Shown: positions 18,354-27,230, counted from the first letter of the stretch. The stretch: 64,000 nucleotides of DNA from Candidatus Gastranaerophilales bacterium (GCA_944323995.1 CALUUN010000034.1:1-64000), one strand, 5' to 3'. Made by a program: numbers and translations. Notes: generated from the letters alone by a model not told the origin.

Positions 18354-18836
18354 ATGTTAAAAGAAGAAACAGGAGCCAAAACTTTATCACCTAAGGAAGT
18401 CAGAAATATTCTTAATGCCGATAATAAGGAGATTGTCGATCTTTGCAGGCAGGCAGCTATTTTGCCGAAAAAAAACGCAAAAGGCCAGACATATTTTTCT
18501 TATGATGAAGTAAAACATTTGAGAGAAATTCAGGCGCAAAAGGCTTTGAATCTGCCGGTAGAAAAAAACACTTCCGCAGTTGCGGGTATTTTGACTTCTA
18601 TAAGAAATATGGAAATGACTTTGAGCGACAAAATCGCAAAAGTTATTGATGAAAAACTTGAGGGGATGGATGAGGTTGTTGTTGAACTTATCCGCTGCAA
18701 AACCGATAACGAAACTTTGAAACAAAAAATTATTGATTTAAACAAAGAAGTTTATCAGCTTAAAAATGACTTAAACAGCTACAAACACGTCGGGCTCGGA
18801 CTTTATAAGAAAAAAGAGCGCCACGTTTGGGAATAA
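18354..18836 (+). CDS. MerR-like HTH protein with coiled coil, upstream of recA
   Basis: A 160-residue protein. Residues about 10-60 ([33 protein letters not shown]) look like a MerR/excisionase-type winged helix. The rest is a coiled coil with heptads (residues about 90-150) ending in KKKERHVWE. The ATG at 18354 has GAGGG nearby; in-frame codons upstream form an implausible hydrophobic stretch with no ribosome site. It ends 14 bases before recA, so the pair is probably one operon. Possibly a DNA-binding or segregation-type regulator; not identified further. Confidence 0.65.
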   Translation: MLKEETGAKTLSPKEVRNILNADNKEIVDLCRQAAILPKKNAKGQTYFSYDEVKHLREIQAQKALNLPVEKNTSAVAGILTSIRNMEMTLSDKIAKVIDEKLEGMDEVVVELIRCKTDNETLKQKIIDLNKEVYQLKNDLNSYKHVGLGLYKKKERHVWE

Positions 18837-18850
18837 TAAAGGGATTTAAA

Positions 18851-19861
18851 ATGGCCGTAAAAGAAGAAACCAATATTGAAGAAAGAAATAAAGCACTAAA
18901 ATTAGCAATAGAAAAAATAGAAAAAGATTTCGGCAAAGGTTCAATCATGAAACTTGGCGATAAAGCTACTGTGAATGTTGATGCGATACCTACCGGATCT
19001 CTTGCGCTTGATATAGCGCTCGGCGTCGGCGGAGTGCCGCGCGGACGTATTATTGAAATTTACGGCCCGGAAAGCTCCGGTAAAACAACACTTGCGCAGC
19101 ATATTGTTGCTGAATGCCAAAAACGCGGCGGTATTGCGGCTTTTGTTGACGCCGAACACGCGCTTGACCCTGAATATGCAAGAAATCTCGGCGTTCAGGT
19201 TGATGATTTGCTGATTTCACAGCCGGATACCGGTGAACAGGCTCTTGATATTACCGAAGAACTCGTGAGATCGGGCGCTGTTGACGTTGTCGTTGTCGAT
19301 TCGGTTGCGGCACTTGTGCCTAAAGCAGAAATTGAAGGCTCTATGGAAGATCAACAAATGGGTCTGCAGGCACGTTTGATGTCAAAAGCCTTGAGAAAAC
19401 TTACTGGCATTATCGGCAAAACAAATACTACAGTAATTTTCATCAACCAGCTGCGTATGAAAATCGGCGTTATGTACGGAAACCCTGAAACAACTACCGG
19501 CGGCAACGCTTTGAAATACTACGCAAGTGTCCGTATGGAAATCAGACGTGTTGAAGGCTTAAAAGGCGAAAACGGTGATGTGGGCAACCATGTCAGAGTA
19601 AAAGTTTTGAAAAATAAAGTTGCACCTCCTTTCAGAACTGCCGAATTTGATATTATTTTCGGCAAAGGTATCTGCAAAATCGGAAACATTCTTGATGTTG
19701 CGGTTAACCTTGATATTGTTAAGAAAGCCGGTGCATGGTTCAGTTATAACGATGAAAAACTTGGTCAGGGCAGGGATAAAGCAAAAGAATTTCTTGCTGA
19801 AAATCCTGATATTCTGGCTGAAATTGAAAACCTTGTACGCGAAAAACTTTCACAGCAATAG
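18851..19861 (+). CDS. recA: Recombinase RecA
   Basis: A 336-residue RecA with the full set of signatures. [10 protein letters not shown] lies at the N-terminus, the Walker A motif is [20 protein letters not shown] holds Walker B, the L1 region is present, and the L2 region lies near [20 protein letters not shown]. It forms filaments on single-stranded DNA for strand exchange and LexA-type cleavage. The start MAVKEETN at 18851 matches the usual N-terminus; an eight-codon upstream extension lacks support. No SOS box was recognised upstream. Confidence 0.98.
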   Translation: MAVKEETNIEERNKALKLAIEKIEKDFGKGSIMKLGDKATVNVDAIPTGSLALDIALGVGGVPRGRIIEIYGPESSGKTTLAQHIVAECQKRGGIAAFVDAEHALDPEYARNLGVQVDDLLISQPDTGEQALDITEELVRSGAVDVVVVDSVAALVPKAEIEGSMEDQQMGLQARLMSKALRKLTGIIGKTNTTVIFINQLRMKIGVMYGNPETTTGGNALKYYASVRMEIRRVEGLKGENGDVGNHVRVKVLKNKVAPPFRTAEFDIIFGKGICKIGNILDVAVNLDIVKKAGAWFSYNDEKLGQGRDKAKEFLAENPDILAEIENLVREKLSQQ

Positions 19862-19957
19862 TTTTGTTGTAAATATTTGTAAATACAGTTTTTTACAGGT
19901 AGCAAGTATTTTTGTGTTTGTTTTTAGTATAATCGTATTATAAATTGGAGGCATGAC

Positions 19958-20860
19958 ATGCAAGTAAATGCAATAAATTCTTTCAGCAGCGTAAATTTTG
20001 CAGGCAGACACAACAGCAAAAAAGCTGAAAAACGAAATCCCGAAAATCTTCCCGTACAAAGTTCAAAAGGTTTTATGAGCAAATTAACCGCTCCGGCCGC
20101 AGCCGCTTTATTTTTGGTTCCGGCAATGACAGTTCCGTCTTCATGTACAAAAATTGATGTACGTGCAACTGCAGGAGTAACAATACCGTTCACTCCGTGT
20201 CCTTCTGATACGGTTGTTATTCGTGATACAATTTATATTCCGCCGGAATTTGAATTTCCTTACGAAATTTCAGATTCGCTCAACCACTGGAGAGGCGAAA
20301 TCTTAGACGTTCCCGTTGAAGGCGACGACGGAAATCTTGATAACAAAGCACTATTGTATCTGGCAGGCAAAAGACAGTATTTTATGGATCGTCCGGAATA
20401 TATCAAACTCAATCTTGAACGTTCAAGAAATGACGAAGCCCGCTATGACCATGTAATTGCAGATTCAATAAAAAATGACATCAGCATAACAAAAGTTGAA
20501 CCGGGTGATATTACCGTTGTAAAAGGCGACGGCACAATTACCGACAATGTAAGCGGACTTATGTTCAACGAAGACGGTTACAAAACTTTTGCACATTCAA
20601 ACGGCAAAGATTCAATATATGTTTATCCGAAAATGACTTCTGGCGAATACAACGGCAAATTCGTTCAAAATAACGTTGTAGGCAGAGGTTATCTGGATAA
20701 GAGCAGATACGGCGAAAACGTTCTGTTAATAACTTATATGGAACCTGCAACTCCGAATGAATACGCCACTCAAGAGCACTACATTGATGTCGAAGGACTG
20801 ACAATGGATGTTGACCAGCTAAAAGATATGGCGGAAGAAAAAGTTATTATTGAAGATTAA
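19958..20860 (+). CDS. Hypothetical protein with internal hydrophobic/lipobox-like segment
   Basis: A 300-residue protein of unknown function. The first 45 residues are polar (MQVNAINSFSSVNFAGR), followed by a hydrophobic stretch at about residues 48-66 ending in VPSSC. The remaining beta-rich domain has repeated Val/Asp/Tyr segments. The hydrophobic stretch plus cysteine resembles a lipoprotein signal, but it lies far from the N-terminus. GGAGG precedes the ATG. A similar internal arrangement occurs in the 595-residue protein at 21343-23130. A terminator closes the gene. Confidence 0.65.
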   Translation: MQVNAINSFSSVNFAGRHNSKKAEKRNPENLPVQSSKGFMSKLTAPAAAALFLVPAMTVPSSCTKIDVRATAGVTIPFTPCPSDTVVIRDTIYIPPEFEFPYEISDSLNHWRGEILDVPVEGDDGNLDNKALLYLAGKRQYFMDRPEYIKLNLERSRNDEARYDHVIADSIKNDISITKVEPGDITVVKGDGTITDNVSGLMFNEDGYKTFAHSNGKDSIYVYPKMTSGEYNGKFVQNNVVGRGYLDKSRYGENVLLITYMEPATPNEYATQEHYIDVEGLTMDVDQLKDMAEEKVIIED

Positions 20861-20870
20861 TCTCCTCTGA

Positions 20871-20898
20871 AAAAGCACCCTTAAAAGGGTGCTTTTTT
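20871..20898 (+). terminator. Bidirectional terminator between convergent genes
   Basis: AAAAGCACCC/GGGTGCTTTT with a short loop and T-runs on both strands. It ends the 300-residue gene on the plus strand and the XRE gene on the minus strand. Confidence 0.85.
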
Positions 20899-21301
20899 AA
20901 TGTATTTGAAAAACGCATTTTGTACAGTGAGCTTTCGGATGAAGAACAAGATTATCTTCAAGATCATACATCCTCTCAACTTTTGTCACAAGCGGCGCGC
21001 CGCATTTAGGACATTTTAACCCGCCTGCACCGTTTAATATTAATTCTTTCAGGCTTTCTATAATCTGCAGTGATACAAAATCGTTTCGGAAATCTTTTTC
21101 AAGCCTTCTGATTTCTTCAGGGTGACACTTAAGCCCTTTTGCAAGGTTCTGCCGGACAGTTACGGATAAAAAAAGTTCTTTGCCGGATTCTATATCTTCA
21201 ATAAGGGTTAAATCCAGATTTGACTTGATTGCTAAACCTTTGGCAGAAAGCCCCAGATCCTCTCTTTTTTGTTGAACAAATTGTGCCAGAGTCTTTTTCA
21301 T
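20897..21301 (-). CDS. XRE-family regulator with C-terminal zinc-ribbon-like segment
   Basis: A 134-residue protein. An HTH of the Cro/C1 type lies at residues about 5-60 (LAQFVQQKREDLGLSAKGLA). The C-terminal 45 residues have CPKCGAPL and later HCTKC, a candidate four-Cys zinc ribbon. The -10 box TATAAT, preceded by TGC (extended -10), ends seven bases before the ATG. There is no room for a Shine-Dalgarno site, so the mRNA is probably leaderless. Target unknown. Confidence 0.72.
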   Translation of the reverse strand: MKKTLAQFVQQKREDLGLSAKGLAIKSNLDLTLIEDIESGKELFLSVTVRQNLAKGLKCHPEEIRRLEKDFRNDFVSLQIIESLKELILNGAGGLKCPKCGAPLVTKVERMYDLEDNLVLHPKAHCTKCVFQIH

Positions 21302-21318
21302 ACCAAAAATTATAGCAT

Positions 21319-21344
21319 AAAAAAAGCCCCGAAGGGCTTTTTTT
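21319..21344. terminator. Terminator, T-runs on both strands
   Basis: AAAAAAAGCCCC GA GGGGCTTTTTTT-type hairpin (arms AAGCCC/GGGCTT), overlapping the stop of the 595-residue gene on the minus strand. It also sits just upstream of the leaderless promoter of the XRE gene. Confidence 0.8.
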
Positions 21345-23130
21345 AATATTCAACGCTTGCACCGGCATTTGCATACATCGACCATTGATTCAGGTATCTG
21401 AAGTTTCTGTCTGCAATATCTTGTGCACCTTCAAGATTGCCTTCTTTTTCTCTGTAGTAGTTTTCAGCTTCTTGCGCATTTTTATTTGCGTCAAATCTGT
21501 TGTTTTCACTCGGGAAATACTGGATGAATGTACCGTTTGCCCTGTCAATCAATCCCATATTAACTTCGGTGTCACTGTATGCTTGCATCAGATATTTTTC
21601 TTCAAATTTATTTTCGCCGGTTTTAACAAAAGCGATAATACTTGTTCCTGCTTGTGTTGAAGGGATTTCGTAGCCGTCGTATGTAAATGACGTATCAAAA
21701 TCAACTTCACGCTGCAAATATATTTCTTTGCCGTCTTTGTCTTTGATTAAAATACCGCCTTTGTTGTCCTGCTCCTGACCGTTGACCACAAGTTTGAACT
21801 GTCCTGCTTCAACTTTTTCAACAGGGCCTTCAAAAGCAAGAGAACCTATGTTGCCTTTGACTGCAGGATTACCTTCAACCACATCACTTATATGCTGCGG
21901 TGTTGCAAGAGCCATACTAAATACGGGTTTTTCGGCATTTTCTGCGGTTTCCGGTTCGTTATGCAATAGCGCGTATGAACCTTTATTTCCGACTTTCGTA
22001 TCAGTTACGATTTCCGTATTATTGTCAGGCGAAACATTTATACCCATGTCGTAGAACATGTTATACAATTCTTTTGTTGTACTGCCGTTTTGAATTGTAG
22101 TTGCACCGCCGATTGTATGAATCAGGCCGTTGTCAAAATTAACGTCTGCATTGCCGTTATTGACCGTAAAGTTGTATCCGACACCTTCTTCTGTTTTTAA
22201 ACCGCCGCCGATTTGATTGATATAATCAACAACATTTGTTACGGTAATATCATTTTGCGGTGCAATGTAAAGTTTAATCTTATCACCTATCTGAATGTAA
22301 GGTCTGACTGTATCAGTACCTTCTAAATCATAACCATATTTAAACTCTGCGCCGTCTGCAGTTTTTCTGCTCAAATCGTATTCTTCTCCGGTTTTATAGT
22401 CGATTAAGATCTTTCTATCTTCATCATAAAACACATCCGGATTTTTTATTTCTGCCGCATCAGGATTATTAAGGAAGTTAACATTATAGTCTGCCATTTG
22501 TCTATTTGTGACTGTAATTAAAACAGGATCCGGTTCAAAGTCTTCTTTTGAACAAGAAGCCAGTGCGCCTGCACCTGCGAGTGCTGCCCCGCCTTTAACT
22601 ACAGCAGCGCTTCCTGCTGCAGCTGTTCCGACGACAGCTGCTCCGCCGACAGTTGCAAGAGTTGCCAGACCTCGGCCTAAGCCTTTGATTTGACCGCCGG
22701 TTTTTCGATTACCCCATTCATTCAGAGCATCAATTTTTTCTCCGACCCAGGCAAGTGCTTTTTTATAGAATGGCTGCTCGGGTTCTTTAGGTTGATTAAG
22801 GAATCTCACCTTTGTCCCTTCCGCAAATAATTGCGGTTGGCCGTTATAACCTTTTGCATAATCAATTTCAAATTCAACAGAACCGTCAGGGTTGGTAATT
22901 CTTGTAATACCGTTGCCCTGATATGCTCTTTGCGGTTGTCCTTTTTCAATCGTAACACCTTTATCCAGATCAGGCTTGTTATCACCGCCTAAACCTTTGG
23001 CAAGTTCTTCATTTTGTCTTGCGGCATTTGATCTGTCAATTTCTGCCTGCATTTCTGGCGTAATTTCCACATAATTCTTTGGCTGCTGCACTTCATCCTT
23101 TTTAGGCCAAAAACCATATTCATTGTACAT
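21343..23130 (-). CDS. Large hypothetical protein with internal Ala/Gly membrane stretch and Cys
   Basis: A 595-residue acidic protein of unknown function. The first 165 residues are polar and soluble. Then a 35-residue Ala/Gly/Val-rich hydrophobic stretch ends in ALASCSKEDF, resembling a lipobox in an unusual internal position. The 390-residue C-terminal domain is beta-rich, with repeated Asn/Asp/Gly motifs. GAAAGGAG precedes the ATG. No catalytic motif is seen. The arrangement (polar head, hydrophobic stretch, Cys, beta domain) is shared with the smaller protein at 19958-20860, hinting at related envelope proteins. Confidence 0.65.
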   Translation of the reverse strand: MYNEYGFWPKKDEVQQPKNYVEITPEMQAEIDRSNAARQNEELAKGLGGDNKPDLDKGVTIEKGQPQRAYQGNGITRITNPDGSVEFEIDYAKGYNGQPQLFAEGTKVRFLNQPKEPEQPFYKKALAWVGEKIDALNEWGNRKTGGQIKGLGRGLATLATVGGAAVVGTAAAGSAAVVKGGAALAGAGALASCSKEDFEPDPVLITVTNRQMADYNVNFLNNPDAAEIKNPDVFYDEDRKILIDYKTGEEYDLSRKTADGAEFKYGYDLEGTDTVRPYIQIGDKIKLYIAPQNDITVTNVVDYINQIGGGLKTEEGVGYNFTVNNGNADVNFDNGLIHTIGGATTIQNGSTTKELYNMFYDMGINVSPDNNTEIVTDTKVGNKGSYALLHNEPETAENAEKPVFSMALATPQHISDVVEGNPAVKGNIGSLAFEGPVEKVEAGQFKLVVNGQEQDNKGGILIKDKDGKEIYLQREVDFDTSFTYDGYEIPSTQAGTSIIAFVKTGENKFEEKYLMQAYSDTEVNMGLIDRANGTFIQYFPSENNRFDANKNAQEAENYYREKEGNLEGAQDIADRNFRYLNQWSMYANAGASVEY

Positions 23131-23319
23131 CGAGTTTTCTCCTTTCGTAGTACACGTTATAACCTTCTATATACCCTTATGTCGGCATGATTTATTATTT
23201 TCTTTAATATGAAAAAAAATTTTTGGGATATAGAATAAGGCTGAATAGTGGTGAGCGTGCGGATTTTGGAAAAATAAAATTTAAATTTACAATCTGTAAC
23301 ATGAATTAAAAAAAGCAGC

Positions 23320-23347
23320 TTGAAATTTAGATAATTGACGTTATAAT
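23320..23347 (+). promoter_or_regulatory. Promoter upstream of the tmRNA region
   Basis: TTGAAA at 23320-23325 and TATAAT at 23342-23347 with a 16-base spacer. The start point would fall near 23354, ahead of both the structured RNA candidate and tmRNA, so the two may share one transcript. The rest of the gap from 23131 shows no gene. Confidence 0.65.
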
Positions 23348-23371
23348 ATATATACGGAACATTGAAAATAT

Positions 23372-23494
23372 GGGGACGTCCGAAAAGGCGTAAGCCGGAG
23401 TAAAAGTCTGGCTTGCAGAACTGCAAGACAAGACTTTACTCAACAATAGCGACGTAAGAGTTTTGATAAAAACTCCACAGGAGCTGACGTCCCG
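23372..23494 (+). ncRNA. Candidate structured RNA upstream of tmRNA (three hairpins closed by a stem)
   Basis: A closing stem pairs GGGACGTC (23373-23380) with GACGTCCC (23486-23493). Inside are three hairpins. The first is GGC-GTAA-GCC (23387-23396). The second, at 23398-23441, has outer GAGTAAA/TTTACTC arms and inner TTGCAG/CTGCAA. The third is GAGTTTT-GATA-AAAACTC (23458-23475). Two loops fit stable tetraloops. GGGGACGTCCG is repeated exactly as the 5' end of tmRNA at 23508, so the 3' closing strand could pair with either copy. No known RNA family is recognised. Confidence 0.6.
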
Positions 23495-23507
23495 AATAAC
23501 ATTTTAT

Positions 23508-23901
23508 GGGGACGTCCGGATTAGACAGGATGTTTGATTAATGTAGGCTGCGAGTCCGAGCGCTGTTCTCGGTTATCAACGAGCTAAGCAAATTAAATGC
23601 TGAAAACAACGTAATCAAAGCTGATTTTTCAAGAGCATACGCTCTTGCTGCCTAAGCGCAGTCAGCCACTTCAATAGCCCAGCTTGCCGGCTGTTGGGGT
23701 CCATTATGCAAGACGCAGTACGTTGATGATGGTAGGCGTATCAAGATAACCATCAAAGGTTTAGAGTTTCCTTTAAATAAAACCTAGGACTGATTTAACG
23801 GTCGTGATATTTTCCGGAATCAGTTGAGCAGATAAATATCTACACTCGTAGAGGCTTATGTTGGTCCATTTTGGACGTGGGTTCGAGTCCCACCGTCTCC
23901 A
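23508..23901 (+). ncRNA. ssrA: Transfer-messenger RNA (tmRNA), one-piece
   Basis: The acceptor stem pairs 5' GGGGACG with 3' CGTCTCC plus discriminator A, including the G3:U70 alanine identity pair. GATTAGACAGG near the 5' end matches the conserved tRNA-like domain, and GTGGGTTCGAGTCCCAC near the 3' end is the T-arm. The tag frame lies at 23599-23655 and reads AENNVIKADFSRAYALAA then TAA; the ALAA end is the degradation signal. It rescues stalled ribosomes with SmpB (not in the window). It is not permuted into two pieces. A terminator follows. Confidence 0.95.
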
Positions 23902-23905
23902 CATA

Positions 23906-23940
23906 AAAGAGAGGTAAGGTTTTCCTTAGCCTCTTTTTTA
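23906..23940 (+). terminator. tmRNA terminator
   Basis: GAGG-TAAGG / CCTTA-G-CCTC hairpin with a TTTT loop, followed by six Ts, five bases after the tmRNA end. Confidence 0.85.
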
Positions 23941-23941
23941 T

Positions 23942-24262
23942 TTAGCTGTAGTAAGATTAAATCCAAGAATAAAAAAAGGAAATATTCCGATTAAATCTAT
24001 TAATTGGAATGCCGGTATCGCAGATACAATTCTCAATCCGAGAAAATTTGACAGATATTCAAGCGTTCAAAACGCTACATTATATAACCCGAGAATTGAT
24101 AATGACAATAATTTTTCTGCGACAATTGTTGATTATTATAACTTCAATAAAAAACCCTGGTCAGCAAATATGCCTGACAATTGGGGATATAAAATGCAGC
24201 AAAATGGTAATTTGGAAAATTATTATAATTTGATTGAAATTACTAAAAACTTGAAAAAATAA
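23942..24262 (+). pseudogene. 5'-truncated gene fragment next to tmRNA
   Basis: One open frame of about 106 codons ends at TAA 24260-24262 and reads like real protein (for example SINWNAGIADTILNPRKFDR, then NPRIDNDNNFSATIVDYYNF, then NWGYKMQQNGNLENYYNLIE). It has no ATG, GTG or TTG near its beginning and no ribosome site, and it starts directly after the tmRNA terminator. The simplest reading is the C-terminal remnant of a gene whose front was lost, perhaps by an integration or excision event at ssrA. Family not recognised. Confidence 0.55.
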
Positions 24263-24273
24263 TCACCTGGGTA

Positions 24274-24302
24274 TTGACTTACCTGTTTGGGTAATATATA
24301 AT
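24274..24302 (+). promoter_or_regulatory. Strong sigma-70-type promoter
   Basis: TTGACT at 24274-24279, 17-base spacer, TATAAT at 24297-24302: nearly consensus. It drives the membrane protein gene starting at 24324. Confidence 0.8.
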
Positions 24303-24323
24303 AACACAAAAACAGGAAGTATT

Positions 24324-25046
24324 ATGAATAAAAGAGAATTATTTACCACAAAATTTTACAGAAATCCGATAGCATTATTTGCGGGTTTGACGGTATTGTT
24401 TGCAATCGTAGTTTACGTAAATACAGGGTTTCATATCCCGGACTACTATGTTAACAGGCATATGCTTGAAGAAATACGGAATATGCTGGATAGTGTAGAT
24501 TCAAATTTTCTTTACATAGAGCCGGGATATATAAACCTTAAATATGATTTTCAGAATTTACTATTTCAGATTTTCACATGGAGCTTAAGTTTTTTAATTT
24601 TTACATCTGCTATGAAGATCACATCCTGGCAAGATTTTAAAACTCTACCGGTGATAACAAACAAAAAATTTATCTATCTATGGCTGAATTTAGGCGCATT
24701 ATTAATTATTATACTAAAAATGAATTTAAATTTTAACCTATGCACCACACTTGTGAGACCTATGTTTGATCATTCCACGGGGTATTGTTGTATATTTGTA
24801 GTTACTGCATGGACGCTGTTCGCAATTGTTTACTGTCTGATTGCAAATACTCTGTTTTTTCTCGTTTATAACAAAAACATAAGGAGCAGGATTATACGCG
24901 CACTTTTTTATTTAGGGATAGCTTTTGTTCTGTTTAATACAGCAATATTACACTCCGGTAACTATTCACCGTCTTATCTTTTGTTTGAGCTGTCTGATAT
25001 AATATGGATTTATCTTCTGCTGTCGGCGATAAAAATATCAGAATAG
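24324..25046 (+). CDS. Polytopic membrane protein of unknown function
   Basis: A 240-residue protein with about six hydrophobic segments (roughly residues 15-32, 75-95, 110-128, 150-172, 185-205 and 215-235). A 40-residue extracytoplasmic loop with several charged residues follows the first segment. No transporter or enzyme motif is recognised. AGGAAG stands before the ATG, and a near-consensus promoter sits directly upstream, so it is probably well expressed and monocistronic. Confidence 0.7.
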   Translation: MNKRELFTTKFYRNPIALFAGLTVLFAIVVYVNTGFHIPDYYVNRHMLEEIRNMLDSVDSNFLYIEPGYINLKYDFQNLLFQIFTWSLSFLIFTSAMKITSWQDFKTLPVITNKKFIYLWLNLGALLIIILKMNLNFNLCTTLVRPMFDHSTGYCCIFVVTAWTLFAIVYCLIANTLFFLVYNKNIRSRIIRALFYLGIAFVLFNTAILHSGNYSPSYLLFELSDIIWIYLLLSAIKISE

Positions 25047-25156
25047 GTTAATCGGGTAATTCTCAAATATTCTTTATTGATAAAAAATATGATAAGGAAT
25101 TAGGAAATGATAGAAAAATTTTTCGAGTTTTTAAATATTCGTGCTAGAATACACAT

Positions 25157-25915
25157 ATGGAAAAGAAAGTTTTTACGGAATCTGTTAAAATAAGATATTC
25201 CGAAATGGATTTTGATTTAGTGTTGAAACCTTCTGTTTTGCTGCATTTTTTGCAGGATATGGCAAGTGATAACGCGGAACAATTAGGTTTTGGGTATTCG
25301 TTCATTGTTAAAAAAAATCTGGCATGGTTTTTGCTCAAATACAGAATTGAATTTGAGGATTATCCCTGCGGCTTGTATGACTTAAGGCTTACGACAGAGC
25401 CAAGAGGCTATAATAAACTCTTTGCGTTCCGTGATTTCGGGATTTATGACGGCGAAAAACTTCTCGGCAGAGCCGCAAGCACCTGGTCGCTTGTGGATTT
25501 GGATACAAAAAGCCTTGTGCCTGTTGCATCGGCACTTGAGAATAATCCGTATATGCAGCCCTTTGAAAAACGCGAAAATGATTTGATTTATGAAAAAGTA
25601 CGGCCGCTTGAACATGTTGATGTCGAAAAAATCTTTGAGATAAGATTTGATGATATTGATGTCAACAAACACGTAAATAACGCCAATTACATCATCTGGG
25701 CTTTTGAATCCCTTGATTTTGATTTCAGAGGCAGAAAAAAACTTAAAAGCCTTGATATCGTATTTAAAAAAGAAATTAAATTCGGGAATAAGATTTTATC
25801 TCAGGCGGAAATTTCCGGTGATATTACAAACCATGTTCTGAAGAATGCAGAAACAGGCGAAGATTTGTGCCTGATAAGTGCAAAATGGACGGATAAAGCG
25901 CAAAAAATAATTTGA
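25157..25915 (+). CDS. Acyl-ACP thioesterase-like protein (two hotdog domains)
   Basis: A 252-residue protein with tandem hotdog folds. The first begins VKIRYSEMDFDLVLKPSVLLHFLQD. The second contains IRFDDIDVNKHVNNANYIIWAFE, carrying the Asn-His pair typical of plant and bacterial FAT-type acyl-ACP thioesterases. It would release free fatty acids from ACP and so set membrane acyl length. The length fits bacterial members. There is no Shine-Dalgarno site: TGCTAGAAT (extended -10) ends six bases before the ATG, so the transcript is probably leaderless. Confidence 0.85.
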   Translation: MEKKVFTESVKIRYSEMDFDLVLKPSVLLHFLQDMASDNAEQLGFGYSFIVKKNLAWFLLKYRIEFEDYPCGLYDLRLTTEPRGYNKLFAFRDFGIYDGEKLLGRAASTWSLVDLDTKSLVPVASALENNPYMQPFEKRENDLIYEKVRPLEHVDVEKIFEIRFDDIDVNKHVNNANYIIWAFESLDFDFRGRKKLKSLDIVFKKEIKFGNKILSQAEISGDITNHVLKNAETGEDLCLISAKWTDKAQKII

Positions 25916-26006
25916 CGGGTTTTAGTAATATTACTTAAAATAAACTTGTAGATACAGCCTCAAAGATTTATAATAAACATGCTCGGCACAACAGAAAGGA
26001 TTAAGA

Positions 26007-27020
26007 ATGGTTTTAGAAATGACATTTCCGCATCTGGAACGCGCAATTAACCCCACCCACGACATAAAACTTTTTGCGGGACGCTCCAATCCGAAACTCG
26101 CGCAGGAAATTGCGGATTATCTGGGTACAACTATAGGCCCGATGGTTGTTAAGAATTTTGCGGACGGAGAAATTTATGTTCAGGTAAAAGAAAGCGTCCG
26201 CGGAGATGATGTTTTTATAATCCAGCCTCTGTGCAATCCGGTTAATGAAAACCTGATGGAATTATTGATTATAATTGATGCGTTCAAACGTGCAAGCGCA
26301 AAAACAATTACCGCCGTAATTCCGTATTACGGATATGCAAGACAGGACAGAAAAACTTCCGGCCGTGAAGCAATTACCGCAAAACTCGTTGCCGATTTAT
26401 TAACAACAGCCGGTGCAAACAGGGTTCTTGCAATGGATTTGCATACCGGACAAATTCAAGGGTTCTTTAATATTCTTGTTGACCATATTTTTGCAACTCC
26501 TATTCTTGTAAATTATATAAAAAGTTTGAATATAAATCCTGACGATATGGTTGCAGTAAGCCCTGATACAGGCGGTGTTCAAAGAACAAGACATTTTGCA
26601 AAACAAATAGGCTGCCCGCTGGCGATTATCGACAAGCGCAGAGATAAGCATAACGAAGCAATAGCATCTCACGTAATAGGTGATGTTAAAGGCAAAGTGT
26701 GCGTAATGTTTGACGATATGATAGATACTGCCGGAACTATCTGCGAAGCATCCAAACTTCTGGTAAGAGAAGGTGCAAAAGAGGTTTATGTATGCGCTGC
26801 GCATCCGGTATTTTCAGGCCCTGCCGTAGAAAGACTTGCGTCAGCGCCGATAAAAGAATGCGTTGTGACAAATACTATTCCGCTTGATATGGATAAAATG
26901 CCTCCGAATATTAAACAGCTTTCGGTTGCACCGCTTCTGGGACAGGCAATTTCCAGAATACACGATGATGAATCCGTTAGCTCGCTTTTCGGATTTGAAA
27001 AAGATATTCAGGTGTCATAA
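26007..27020 (+). CDS. prs: Ribose-phosphate pyrophosphokinase
   Basis: A 337-residue PRPP synthase making PRPP from ribose-5-phosphate and ATP. Class I signatures are present: NFADGEIYVQVKESVRG near the N-terminus, YYGYARQDRK in the ATP-binding flexible region, DLHTGQIQGFF (metal-binding), and the PRPP loop VMFDDMIDTAGTI. AAAGGA lies before the ATG. It feeds nucleotide, His, Trp and NAD synthesis. An RNA hairpin element follows the gene and an orphan PRTase-like gene lies nearby. Confidence 0.97.
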   Translation: MVLEMTFPHLERAINPTHDIKLFAGRSNPKLAQEIADYLGTTIGPMVVKNFADGEIYVQVKESVRGDDVFIIQPLCNPVNENLMELLIIIDAFKRASAKTITAVIPYYGYARQDRKTSGREAITAKLVADLLTTAGANRVLAMDLHTGQIQGFFNILVDHIFATPILVNYIKSLNINPDDMVAVSPDTGGVQRTRHFAKQIGCPLAIIDKRRDKHNEAIASHVIGDVKGKVCVMFDDMIDTAGTICEASKLLVREGAKEVYVCAAHPVFSGPAVERLASAPIKECVVTNTIPLDMDKMPPNIKQLSVAPLLGQAISRIHDDESVSSLFGFEKDIQVS

Positions 27021-27066
27021 TACATCAAACGGATGAGATTTTTATAAAAAATAAAAGTTTATGAAA

Positions 27067-27163
27067 ACGGCTGCCGATTAAAGGATTATGATATGAAAAA
27101 CCACGGTTTTTCATACCTCCTCCCCAAGTCTGGTAGCCGTTCTTTTGAAGACGGCTTTTTTTT
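27067..27163 (+). ncRNA. Candidate small RNA with Yfr1-like layout, or switchable terminator after prs
   Basis: A first hairpin AUGAAAAACC/GGUUUUUCAU (27093-27114) is followed by a 20-base unpaired pyrimidine-rich linker starting ACCUCCUCCCC (27115-27125). A terminator hairpin AGCCGU/ACGGCU (27135-27156) with eight Ts ends it. This order, with a UCCUC core between two stems, is the layout of cyanobacterial Yfr1 (ACUCCUCACAC). Upstream, ACGGCTGCC (27067-27075) can pair with GGTAGCCGT (27132-27140), which would break the terminator. It could be a free sRNA or a prs 3' element; no clear own promoter. Confidence 0.5.
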
Positions 27164-27230
27164 ATGCAAAAAAGCAGATTTCCATCATAAATATGATAAA
27201 AAAATTTCTTTATACGCGTAGAATATAGGC

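Noticed and set aside
23372-23901. Two-piece permuted tmRNA, as in some Cyanobacteria
   Set aside because: The tmRNA from 23508 to 23901 already has matching 5' and 3' acceptor strands and a complete tag frame in normal order; the upstream RNA is separate.
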